In this document: in pieces, positions 34,560 to 42,151 of the stretch | Position numbering within the stretch: position 1 is the stretch's first letter | Layout: every line of letters starts with the position of its first letter | Assembly (NCBI GenBank): GCA_964247975.1 | Contig: CAXTWH010000002.1 | Span: 124,001-188,000, forward strand | Reading direction: 5' to 3' | Origin: KBS-96 sp964247975 | GTDB lineage: Bacteria; Acidobacteriota; Terriglobia; Bryobacterales; Bryobacteraceae | Length of the DNA stretch: 64,000 nt | Program-made: the position numbers and the translations under genes | Notes under the pieces: model-generated | Seen by the model: the letters and a program-made list of their open reading frames with translations, nothing else | Told to the model about the DNA's origin: nothing | The model's database searches: none

Positions 34560-35037
34560 TTTTAGGTTTTGGCCGCGAAATCTCGCCTGTTTGCGCTTTT
34601 GTAATAGCGATGTAGTCGTCCGGCTTTAATAAAATTTGCGTGCCCCGCACTCCGGCGGAAATTGAAATGGCATCGAACAAAATCGCGGTTTCCTCCAGGT
34701 AAACCGGATAATACTTTTTGCAGGCAAGCGCGGTAACGCCGCCTCGGATGTAGCCGGTTAACGGTTGAACTTCTTTCAGGGGAGCCAGTTCCATTTTTTG
34801 TTCCCCCGTCAGCTTCGCCAAAGCTTTTAAATCCAGTTCATCGCTGCCCGGAATCACGGCCAGGTATACAGCGCCGGTTAAGCCTTTCACCACCAGGGTT
34901 TTAAAAACCTGTTCCGGCGGCAGCCCGATTTTGCCTGCCACCGTTTCCGCGCTTAAATCGTCCGGGTCTACCTCGTACTCGCGCAACTGGTAAGCGATCT
35001 GCTGTTCATCCAGAATGCGTACAGCATTAGTGCGCAT
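34540..35037 (-). CDS. ybaK: YbaK/EbsC Cys-tRNA(Pro) deacylase
   Basis: 165-residue trans-editing protein that hydrolyses Cys-tRNA mischarged on tRNA(Pro). The family blocks are RILDEQQIAYQLREYEVD, GLPPEQVFKTLVVKG with the catalytic Lys, LAVIPGSDELDLKALAKLTG, and GYIRGGVTALACKKYYPVYLEE. The C-terminal end is Lys/Pro-rich and reads through the shared terminator. It follows the GGDEF-EAL gene after 16 bases on the same strand and may be on its transcript. Confidence 0.9.
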   Translation of the reverse strand: MRTNAVRILDEQQIAYQLREYEVDPDDLSAETVAGKIGLPPEQVFKTLVVKGLTGAVYLAVIPGSDELDLKALAKLTGEQKMELAPLKEVQPLTGYIRGGVTALACKKYYPVYLEETAILFDAISISAGVRGTQILLKPDDYIAITKAQTGEISRPKPKTKKPVR

Positions 35038-35053
35038 GTTTCCGCAGGCCTGT

Positions 35054-36466
35054 TTAAGCTCCCGTTCCGGCGGTTCTGCTGCCGGAAGATTCAGGGCGGC
35101 CCAGCAGATAGCCTTGCACCGTGTCCACTCCCAGTTTTTTCAATTCTTCCAAAGCTTCGGTTGTTTCCACACCTTCCACCGTGACCTGCATGTTCAGTCC
35201 GTGGGCAAGCGCCACAATGCTGCGCAGAATGGGCAGAGTATTGGGGTTATTTTGAAAATCGCAGAGAAATGAGCGGTCCAGCTTCACTCCTGTTACCGGC
35301 AGTTCTTTCAACCAGGCCAGCGAAGAATAACCAACACCGAAATCGTCAATCACCACGGTAGCTCCGAGTTGGCGCAAACGCAGAATTTTGTCGGAAGATC
35401 GCTTGAAATCTGTAATGAGGGCAGATTCAGTGATTTCCAATTCCAGCAGTTCTCCCGGCAAGCCGGTTTGTTCGAGGCAATGCTCCACAGTGGTGGCAAA
35501 GTCGGTTTCGTTCAACTGCACTGCCGAAACATTGACCGCCACCCCAATACCCGCATCGCCGGTTTTCTGCCATGCTTGAGCCGTTTGGCAAGCTTCCTGC
35601 AGTACCCAACGGCCTAACGGAATAATCAAGCCCGTTTGTTCCGCAATGGGAATAAAAGAAGCCGGCGAAATGGATCCTGTTTTCCGCGACTCCCAGCGCA
35701 GCAAAGCTTCGCGCCGGATAACCTGTTCGGAACGAAGATCAATTTCCGGCTGGTAATTCAATCCGAACTGGCGTTCATCGAGAGCCTGTCTCATCCGCCA
35801 CTCTAATTCAAGCCGCAGCTTGGATTCTTCCCGCCGCTCCAAACTGAACAGTTCAATTCGATTAGTTCCGGAGATTCCAGCCTGCGAAAGCGCAATCGAC
35901 GATTGGTATAGCAGATCTTCCGCCGAGGTGGCATGAATTGGGTAAATGCTGATTCCTGCATTGGCCGACAGTTGAACGTGGTGTTCCACCAACTCGATCA
36001 TGTCAAACGTTTCACCCAGAATATTCAATAAACGTTGAGCTGTTCTTAGAGCGTCCTCAACCTCGCTGAACGGCTCCAAGGCAACCGCGAAATTCACTGC
36101 GCCGACGCGCCCCAGCGCATCAGTCTGCTTCACTGCGGAATACAAACGGAAAGCGGCTTGGCGAATCAACACGTCGCCGAAGCGTGGTCCGAATGTCTGG
36201 TTTACCCGCTTAATGTCATTCAAGCCGATTTCGATAATGCCGGTAAGCTGTCCTTTGCGTTCGGCGGTCTCAATAACTGCCCGCACTTGTTGAATAAACA
36301 ATTCTGCTTGCGGCAGCCCAGTCAAAGCATCGTACTCCTGCCTTTTAGCCAAAGCAGGTGAATGCAAAGCAAATGCATTCGGGAAAGGTGGAATCTGGTG
36401 ACTTCCGGTACTGGAATGCAAAACTTCCTGGAACATGCGTCGGAAACTCTGCCATACGGATTTCAC
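35054..36466 (-). CDS. GGDEF-EAL protein with degenerate GGDEF and intact EAL domain
   Basis: 470 residues. The GGDEF domain (~45-205) has GAVNF where GGDEF is expected, with a normal DALTGLPQAELF start, so it is probably not a diguanylate cyclase. The EAL domain (~222-460) keeps EALLRW, the NVSAVQL block, LELEITES, VIDDFGVGYSSL, VKLDRSF, EGVETTE and QGYLLGRP, so it looks like an active c-di-GMP phosphodiesterase. No membrane segment or sensor is seen, so the dead GGDEF may act as a GTP-binding regulator. It is followed by ybaK. Confidence 0.9.
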   Translation of the reverse strand: MKSVWQSFRRMFQEVLHSSTGSHQIPPFPNAFALHSPALAKRQEYDALTGLPQAELFIQQVRAVIETAERKGQLTGIIEIGLNDIKRVNQTFGPRFGDVLIRQAAFRLYSAVKQTDALGRVGAVNFAVALEPFSEVEDALRTAQRLLNILGETFDMIELVEHHVQLSANAGISIYPIHATSAEDLLYQSSIALSQAGISGTNRIELFSLERREESKLRLELEWRMRQALDERQFGLNYQPEIDLRSEQVIRREALLRWESRKTGSISPASFIPIAEQTGLIIPLGRWVLQEACQTAQAWQKTGDAGIGVAVNVSAVQLNETDFATTVEHCLEQTGLPGELLELEITESALITDFKRSSDKILRLRQLGATVVIDDFGVGYSSLAWLKELPVTGVKLDRSFLCDFQNNPNTLPILRSIVALAHGLNMQVTVEGVETTEALEELKKLGVDTVQGYLLGRPESSGSRTAGTGA

Positions 36467-36752
36467 AAACCCTCCGTCAGATTTTGGTTGCCTAGCTGTT
36501 ATAGTTCAATCTTTCTAACACAATTTGCCCTGCAGCAAGGGCAAAACTGTATTTGTGCTGGTCTTCTATTAAGCAGAATGGTCCAGTGTACTTCAATTTC
36601 GTCCTCTGATCATCAGACTCGCTTAAATCGAGTTTTGATCGAAAAACAATTCTTGTAGTTTCCTAGTACGAAATTGAGTCTATTCAACAAATTGTAGTCT
36701 TCTTGGCCGCTGCTTGTTCTTCGCTGGCGGAACACATACAAACAATAAGGCT
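36467..36752. other. 286-base intergenic region
   Basis: The divergent promoters for the GGDEF-EAL and acetyltransferase genes must be here. The region is AT-rich. I do not see a gene, a terminator or a convincing operator. Confidence 0.4.
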
Positions 36753-37247
36753 ATGCTTCAAATCCGCTCTGCCGTTCAGAATGATGTGCCGCTGATTTTA
36801 TCTTTTATTCGCGAATTGGCGGAATACGAACGAGAGCCTCAAGCTGTTATCGCTACCGAAGAGGATTTGTTGCGCGACGGCTTCGGCCCGCAGCCGCGCT
36901 TCCAGTGCGCCATCGCGGAATGGGATCGCCAACCCGCAGGTTTTATTCTTTTCTTCTACAATTATTCAACTTGGGCCGGCCGCGCCGGATTGTATTTGGA
37001 AGATCTCTATGTCAGACCGCCGTTTCGGAAGAAAGGTATTGGGCGGGCTTTTTTCAGTTATCTAGCAGAACGAGCAGTCCAGGAAAACTTAGGGCGGGTA
37101 GCCTGGCAGGTTCTCGATTGGAATCAGCCTGCGATTGAATTTTATCAGTCTTTGGGTGCAAAGCACATGGCCGAATGGCAAAGCATGCGCTTAACCGGCG
37201 AAGCGCTGCAACAAGCAGCCCGGCTTGCTCCTGGCAACAGAAGTTAA
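36753..37247 (+). CDS. GNAT acetyltransferase of the diamine (SAT) type
   Basis: 164 residues from the ATG at 36753, which has an AAGG site directly upstream. It resembles eukaryotic diamine/thialysine acetyltransferases: IRELAEYEREPQAVIATEEDLLRDGFG at the front, GFILFFYNYSTWAGRAGLYLEDLYVRPPFRKKGIG with the acetyl-CoA loop (R/Q-x-x-G-x-G), and VLDWNQPAIEFYQSLGAK near the end. Polyamine or amine acetylation is a likely role. It stands alone, 132 bases before rimO. Confidence 0.88.
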   Translation: MLQIRSAVQNDVPLILSFIRELAEYEREPQAVIATEEDLLRDGFGPQPRFQCAIAEWDRQPAGFILFFYNYSTWAGRAGLYLEDLYVRPPFRKKGIGRAFFSYLAERAVQENLGRVAWQVLDWNQPAIEFYQSLGAKHMAEWQSMRLTGEALQQAARLAPGNRS

Positions 37248-37379
37248 CCCTCCTCTTTACAGCAGTTTAAAGGAAATTTGGGTTTGTTTGTACTCTTCTG
37301 CGGTTCCGCTTAAAAACTGCTATCCTGAGAAAAGATAACTGGTACTTTCCAGTTCAGATCCTCGGAGTTCCATTCCCTC

Positions 37380-38831
37380 TTGAAAATCGGATTCGTAAGT
37401 TTAGGCTGCCCGAAGAACCTTGTTGACACTGAAGTCATGATGGGTCAGCTTGCCGCTGGCGGCCACCAACTTGTTTCAGAACCTGCCGAAGCGGAAGTGA
37501 TTGTTGTCAACACTTGCAGCTTCATCAACCCTGCCAAACAGGAATCAGTAGACACCATTCTGGAGATGGCGGAATACAAGAAAACCGGCAAAGCGCAGCG
37601 TTTGGTGGTGGCTGGTTGTTTGGTGGAACGCTTTCGGGATGAAATTCAAGCCAACATGCCGGAAGTGGATGCGGTTCTTGGTACTAATGAACTGGATCAG
37701 ATTACTGCGCTCTGTGAAGGTACTTCGCCCGCTGCGACGGAATACGCGCCCTACCTGTACCACGATCTGACCGCGCGCGTGTTAACCACCCCTCGGCATT
37801 CGGCGTACATCAAAATTGCGGAAGGCTGCGATCATCCTTGCACTTTCTGCATTATTCCCCAGTTTCGCGGCAAGTTTCGCAGCCGCCGCCTGGAAAGCGT
37901 AGTTTCGGAAGCTACCCGTTTATTTGCGACCGGCGTTCGTGAAATTAACCTGATCGGCCAGGACACTACCTGTTATGGCGAAGACTTTGGTTTGAAAGAT
38001 GGTTTGGCGCAGCTCCTCAGCCGTTTAGCGGAAATTCCGACTTCCGAGCCGCGCTGGATTCGTTTCTTGTACGCTTACCCGAATCGAGTAACCCAGCGTT
38101 TGCTCGATACCATTGCTCAACATGAATCGCTGGTGAAGTATATCGACATTCCCTTGCAACATGCCGGCGCTGCTGTTTTAAAACGAATGAAGCGCGGCGC
38201 TCATGCCGATATTTTTCTGAAGCTGATTGAGAAAATCCGCCGTACCATTCCCGGCGTTACCGTCCGGACCAGTATGATTGTTGGTTTTCCTGGTGAAACC
38301 GAAGCGGATTTTCAGGAACTCTGCCAATTCGTGCAGGCTGCTCAATTCGATCGTTTAGGCGTTTTCTCTTACAGCGACGAGGAAACCAGCGGCAGCTACG
38401 CGCTGGACGGGAAAGTGGATGGGCGTACCATCTACCATCGCAAACGCCGCTTGATGGCGATTCAGCGGAAGATTTCTCAATCCCGGAACAAGCAGTTGAT
38501 CGGAAGCGAGTTTCCGATATTAGTTGAAGGACCGTCCAAAGAAACTGATCTGCTTTGGGAAGGCCGCTTGCCTTCGCAGGCTCCTGAAATTGATGGTGTC
38601 TGCTTAATTAATGATTTTGGACCCGCAGAACCGCAGGTAGGCGAAATACGCCGCCTTCGCATTACCGAAGCGCACGATTATGATTTAGTGGGAGAACTGG
38701 TGGATGGCGCCGAACAAGGGTTCAGCCGCCGGATGCAGGCGGGTAATCCGTTTGTGATTCTGCCGACGGCGTCCATTCCGAAATCTTTTCCGGCGGCGCG
38801 TCTTTCCACCGAATCTCCTTCCGGTGTCTAG
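37380..38831 (+). CDS. rimO: Ribosomal protein S12 methylthiotransferase RimO
   Basis: 483-residue radical-SAM enzyme that methylthiolates Asp of ribosomal protein S12. The N-terminal MTTase domain supplies three Cys (SLGCPKN, NTCSFINPAKQES, VAGCLVER) for one iron-sulfur cluster; the radical-SAM motif CDHPCTFCIIPQFRGKFRSR (~151-170) binds the second; a C-terminal TRAM domain follows (FPILVEGPSKETDLLWEGR). RimO rather than MiaB is indicated by IGFVSLGCPKNLVDTEVM. Translation starts at TTG; no ATG lies close by. It heads a run of close genes ending with cinA. Confidence 0.93.
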   Translation: MKIGFVSLGCPKNLVDTEVMMGQLAAGGHQLVSEPAEAEVIVVNTCSFINPAKQESVDTILEMAEYKKTGKAQRLVVAGCLVERFRDEIQANMPEVDAVLGTNELDQITALCEGTSPAATEYAPYLYHDLTARVLTTPRHSAYIKIAEGCDHPCTFCIIPQFRGKFRSRRLESVVSEATRLFATGVREINLIGQDTTCYGEDFGLKDGLAQLLSRLAEIPTSEPRWIRFLYAYPNRVTQRLLDTIAQHESLVKYIDIPLQHAGAAVLKRMKRGAHADIFLKLIEKIRRTIPGVTVRTSMIVGFPGETEADFQELCQFVQAAQFDRLGVFSYSDEETSGSYALDGKVDGRTIYHRKRRLMAIQRKISQSRNKQLIGSEFPILVEGPSKETDLLWEGRLPSQAPEIDGVCLINDFGPAEPQVGEIRRLRITEAHDYDLVGELVDGAEQGFSRRMQAGNPFVILPTASIPKSFPAARLSTESPSGV

Positions 38832-38841
38832 GAACAGTGTT

Positions 38842-39039
38842 ATGCCTTCTGATCAATCTTCCAAAAAAATACAATGCCCTATCTGCCATAAGAAAGTTTC
38901 TTTGGATGATCCGAATATGCCCTTCTGCAGTGATCGATGCCGTCTGCTCGATTTAGGAAACTGGGCTTCGGAGCGCTATATAATTTCCACGCCCGTTAAC
39001 CGCAACGATTTTGAAGACGAGTTCAGCGAAAGCGAATGA
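38842..39039 (+). CDS. yacG: YacG zinc protein (DNA gyrase inhibitor family)
   Basis: 65 residues from the ATG at 38842, which has AGGAA nine bases upstream. Four Cys in CPICHKKV and CSDRCRLLDLGNW bind one zinc, the YacG signature; the acidic tail (FEDEFSESE) is also typical. In E. coli YacG inhibits gyrase by binding GyrB. It begins just after rimO and overlaps pgpA by four bases (ATGA). Confidence 0.9.
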   Translation: MPSDQSSKKIQCPICHKKVSLDDPNMPFCSDRCRLLDLGNWASERYIISTPVNRNDFEDEFSESE

Positions 39040-39497
39040 AGCGTCTTGCCATTCTGATTTCCACGGTTTTCGGCTGCGGCCTCTTTCCGGTTGCGCCCGG
39101 AACCGCGGGGTCTCTGGCTGGCATCGCATTAGCCGCACTCCTGTTGTACTTGAAATTCGGTCGTATCGCTTTACTGGTTTCCATTCTGGTTGTATTTCCT
39201 GTTGCGGTCTGGGCCGCTGGCGTTACGGAGCGCGTTTATCAGCGCCAGGATCCGGGCGAAGTTGTGGTTGATGAAGTTCTTGGGCAGTGGGTGACGCTGT
39301 TGGGAGCTTCCGTTTGGAATTGGAAAACTTTCTTAGCCGGATTCCTGCTGTTCCGCCTTTTCGACATCTGGAAGCCGCAGCCGGTTCGCGCAGCCGAGTC
39401 TCTGCCTGCGGGACTTGGTATCGTAGCCGATGACGTGCTGGCCGGGATTTATGGCGCCGTTATCTTGTATGTAGGGACTCAGTTGAGAATAATCTAA
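39036..39497 (+). CDS. pgpA: Phosphatidylglycerophosphatase A
   Basis: 153-residue inner-membrane phosphatase that makes phosphatidylglycerol from its phosphate. The family motifs are GCGLFPVAPGTAGSL at the N-terminus, DPGEVVVDEVLGQWVTLL in the middle, FRLFDIWKPQPVR, and GIVADDVLAGIYGAV near the end; four hydrophobic segments lie between. It is translationally coupled to yacG by an ATGA overlap. Confidence 0.92.
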   Translation: MKRLAILISTVFGCGLFPVAPGTAGSLAGIALAALLLYLKFGRIALLVSILVVFPVAVWAAGVTERVYQRQDPGEVVVDEVLGQWVTLLGASVWNWKTFLAGFLLFRLFDIWKPQPVRAAESLPAGLGIVADDVLAGIYGAVILYVGTQLRII

Positions 39498-39498
39498 T

Positions 39499-40503
39499 AT
39501 GGCCACGAAAACCGAAGCCGCCCCCAAACCGAAAATCACCACCGTTCATCCTAATGCAGCCATCACCGGTGGCGATCTCCTGATCCGTGGCGAAGGATTC
39601 ATGAATTCAGGCAGTTCTTCTGTCACGATCGGCGGCGAACCGGCTCATCTGGTCGTCACCGCGGATGCGCTGATTGTCGCTAAAGTTCCTGAATCTGCGG
39701 CTGCGGGCGACTTAATAGTGAACAACGGCTCAGCGAAAAGCAAAACCTGGTCGTCTCACATCGGAATTCAGATTGCCGATAGCCTGCACCCGGTGGCGAA
39801 TCCGGCAGTTGATGCGGAAGGAAATATTTATTCCACTTTCAGCGGATCGCGAGGGCAAAAGTCTCCGGTTTCCATCTACAAGATCGATACCAGTTTCACT
39901 TCCCGGCCCTTTGTCACCGATCTGATGAACCCCACCGGCTTGACATTCGACAGTTCCGGCCTGCTTTATGCTTCCAGCCGCTATGACGGCATTGTTTATC
40001 AGATCACGCCTACAGGCAATATGTCAGTCTACGTGGAAGGCATGGGCGTAGCCACCGGAATTGCGTTTGATCGCGACGAAAATCTGTATGTCGGCGACCG
40101 CAGCGGCACGATTTTTAAAATCAGCCGCTCCCGCCAGATTTATGTTTTCGCCACTATTGAACCTTCCATTTCGGCCTATCATTTGTGCTTCGGCCCGGAT
40201 GACTACCTGTACATTACCGGTCCCACCACATCCAGCTTCGATGCGCTTTATCGCATTTCCAAAAGCGGCGAAGTGGAAACGTTCTATCGCGGCTTGGGGC
40301 GTCCGCAGGGCATCGCGTTCGACAGCGCAGGGCGGCTCCACGTGGCCGCTTCTTTGAAAGGGCGGCGCGGCGTAGTACGGTTTGACGGCAATGAGCCGGA
40401 GATTTTTGTTTCCGGCCCCGGCATTGTCGGTTTAGCTTTTGCTCCTTCGCGGGACATGATTGTGGCGACCCAGAACTCTCTTTACCGCCTGGAACTGGAT
40501 TAA
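39499..40503 (+). CDS. TIG/IPT domain fused to NHL-type beta-propeller
   Basis: 334 residues without a signal peptide. An N-terminal IPT/TIG fold (residues ~12-90: ITTVHPNAAITGGDLLIRGEGFMNSGSSSVTIGG) is followed by a six-bladed NHL/SMP-30-like propeller (VANPAVDAEGNIYSTFSG, PTGLTFDSSGLLYASSR, ATGIAFDRDENLYVGDRSG, PQGIAFDSAGRLHVAASL). It starts one base after pgpA and cinA starts three bases after it, so it is locked into a run of housekeeping genes. No enzymatic residues are assured. Cytoplasmic location is inferred from the absence of a signal. Confidence 0.85.
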   Translation: MATKTEAAPKPKITTVHPNAAITGGDLLIRGEGFMNSGSSSVTIGGEPAHLVVTADALIVAKVPESAAAGDLIVNNGSAKSKTWSSHIGIQIADSLHPVANPAVDAEGNIYSTFSGSRGQKSPVSIYKIDTSFTSRPFVTDLMNPTGLTFDSSGLLYASSRYDGIVYQITPTGNMSVYVEGMGVATGIAFDRDENLYVGDRSGTIFKISRSRQIYVFATIEPSISAYHLCFGPDDYLYITGPTTSSFDALYRISKSGEVETFYRGLGRPQGIAFDSAGRLHVAASLKGRRGVVRFDGNEPEIFVSGPGIVGLAFAPSRDMIVATQNSLYRLELD

Positions 40504-40506
40504 TTG

Positions 40507-41766
40507 ATGAAGCGCGCGGAAATTATCGCCGTCGGCAGCGAACTGCTGACCGCCAAACGGGTCGATACAAATTCTCTTTTCATCACCGAACAGCTTAACC
40601 AGCTTGGCGTGGATGTTGCGGAAAAGCATGTAGTGCTCGATGAAATCGGACGCTTAACGCAGGCCATCCGCGAATCGCTCGAGCGGGTGGAGTTTGTGGT
40701 GTTAAGCGGCGGCTTGGGGCCGACTGAAGACGATGTCACCAGAGCATCCGCCGCTGCCGCGCTCGGACGCGAACTGGTTTTTTCCGCCGAACTCGAAGCG
40801 ATTCTGATTCGTCGTTTCGAACAGATTAATCGCAAGATGACGGAAAACAATCGCCGCCAGACGTTCTTAATCGATGGGGCAGAAGCGCTTCCCAACCCGA
40901 ATGGCACAGCGCCAGGCCAGTTTTACCAGACCGCAAAAGGCGGCGTTTGGCTGCTGCCCGGTCCGCCGCGCGAGTTAAAACCGATGGTGATTGACCATCT
41001 GGTGCCCAAGCTGAAACAACTGCTGCCGCCGCAGGTGCTTCGCACGCGCAGCTTCCGAGTTACAGGTATGGGTGAATCGGACTTGGACGCTTTGATCGCG
41101 CCTGTTTACACAAAGTATGCAAACCCTACTACTACCATTCTTTTCGGAGCCGGCGACCTTTCGGTTACTTTGTTCGCCCGCTCCGAAACCGAACAGGAAG
41201 CGGATACTTTATTGAAAGAAGTAGGCGACCCGATTGCTGAACTGATCGGCGATCGCGCGTATTCGACGCAGGATGAACCGCTGGAAGTGGTGATTGGAAA
41301 TCTGCTTCGGGAGCGGAAGGCTACCGTGGCTACAGCCGAAAGCTGCACCGGCGGAATAGTGGCTTCGCGGTTAACGGAGTATGCAGGCAGTTCGGATTTC
41401 TTTAAAGCCGCTTTTGTGACCTATACCAATGAACAGAAACAGTCTTTATTAGGCGTAGCGCGTGAATTGATTGAAACTCACACAGCGGTGAGCGAACCAG
41501 TCGCTGCGGCAATGGCGGAATGCGCGCGGCAGAAAACCGAATCCACTTACGCGCTTTCTGTGACCGGCTACGCGGGTCCTGGTGGCGGGACCGAGGAATC
41601 ACCCATAGGCACCGTATTTATTGGAATTGCTACGCCTGACGGCACCCGCGTCAGACGCTTACGCTTTGGCGCTGATCGTATGCGCATCCGTCAATTAAGC
41701 GCACAATGGGCGCTTGACCTCTTGCGCCGCGCCATTCTGAATCTGCCGCTGCCGCATTCGCGCTAG
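40507..41766 (+). CDS. cinA: CinA: competence/damage-inducible protein, NMN deamidase type
   Basis: 419 residues from the ATG at 40507 (a TTG directly before is less likely). The N-terminal MoaB/MogA-like domain carries AEIIAVGSELLTAKRVDTNS and SGGLGPTEDDVTR; the C-terminal nicotinamide-nucleotide amidohydrolase domain carries TAESCTGGIVASRLTEYAGSSDFF, YTNEQKQSLLGV and SVTGYAGPGGGTEESPIGTVFIG. The enzyme recycles NMN and may also repair ADP-ribose. Last gene of the rimO-cinA run. Confidence 0.93.
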   Translation: MKRAEIIAVGSELLTAKRVDTNSLFITEQLNQLGVDVAEKHVVLDEIGRLTQAIRESLERVEFVVLSGGLGPTEDDVTRASAAAALGRELVFSAELEAILIRRFEQINRKMTENNRRQTFLIDGAEALPNPNGTAPGQFYQTAKGGVWLLPGPPRELKPMVIDHLVPKLKQLLPPQVLRTRSFRVTGMGESDLDALIAPVYTKYANPTTTILFGAGDLSVTLFARSETEQEADTLLKEVGDPIAELIGDRAYSTQDEPLEVVIGNLLRERKATVATAESCTGGIVASRLTEYAGSSDFFKAAFVTYTNEQKQSLLGVARELIETHTAVSEPVAAAMAECARQKTESTYALSVTGYAGPGGGTEESPIGTVFIGIATPDGTRVRRLRFGADRMRIRQLSAQWALDLLRRAILNLPLPHSR

Positions 41767-41768
41767 TT

Positions 41769-42134
41769 CTACGAACGGGCCGCCTGGCATTCCGCGCACG
41801 GGCAGATATCACGCAGATGGTCAAAAGAATAAATGCCGCTGTTGTGTCCGTCATTCCAGAAAATGCGAACTGCATAGCGCCCCACTTCCTCTACCGACTC
41901 CATTTTCAGCTTGGGCTTGTACATAGGAAACAGTTCGGGCTTGGAATGGCTGGTTTTCTGCGGTTCGGTTCCATGCGCGCCGGTGCAGGTTGCGCACGGA
42001 CACTCATCACGCAATAGTTCCAGAGAATAACTGCTGTGGTGATCGTCTTTCCAGTCGATTTTAATTCCGTTAGATCTTGATATCGCAATATGCTCAGGCT
42101 CTATCGCCGTGGAATTTTGAAGTTCGTTTGTCAT
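41769..42134 (-). CDS. DUF971-family protein (GBBH-like N-terminal domain)
   Basis: 121 residues. Two short repeats with paired Cys, LELLRDECPCATCTGAHG and FDHLRDICPCAECQAARS, and the VGRYAVRIFWNDGHNSGIYSF block define DUF971, which matches the N-terminal domain of gamma-butyrobetaine hydroxylase and is linked to Fe-S cluster handling. The two Cys pairs can bind metal. It lies 17 bases downstream of the Rel gene on the same strand. Confidence 0.9.
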   Translation of the reverse strand: MTNELQNSTAIEPEHIAISRSNGIKIDWKDDHHSSYSLELLRDECPCATCTGAHGTEPQKTSHSKPELFPMYKPKLKMESVEEVGRYAVRIFWNDGHNSGIYSFDHLRDICPCAECQAARS

Positions 42135-42151
42135 AAAACTAGATGGTTTCT

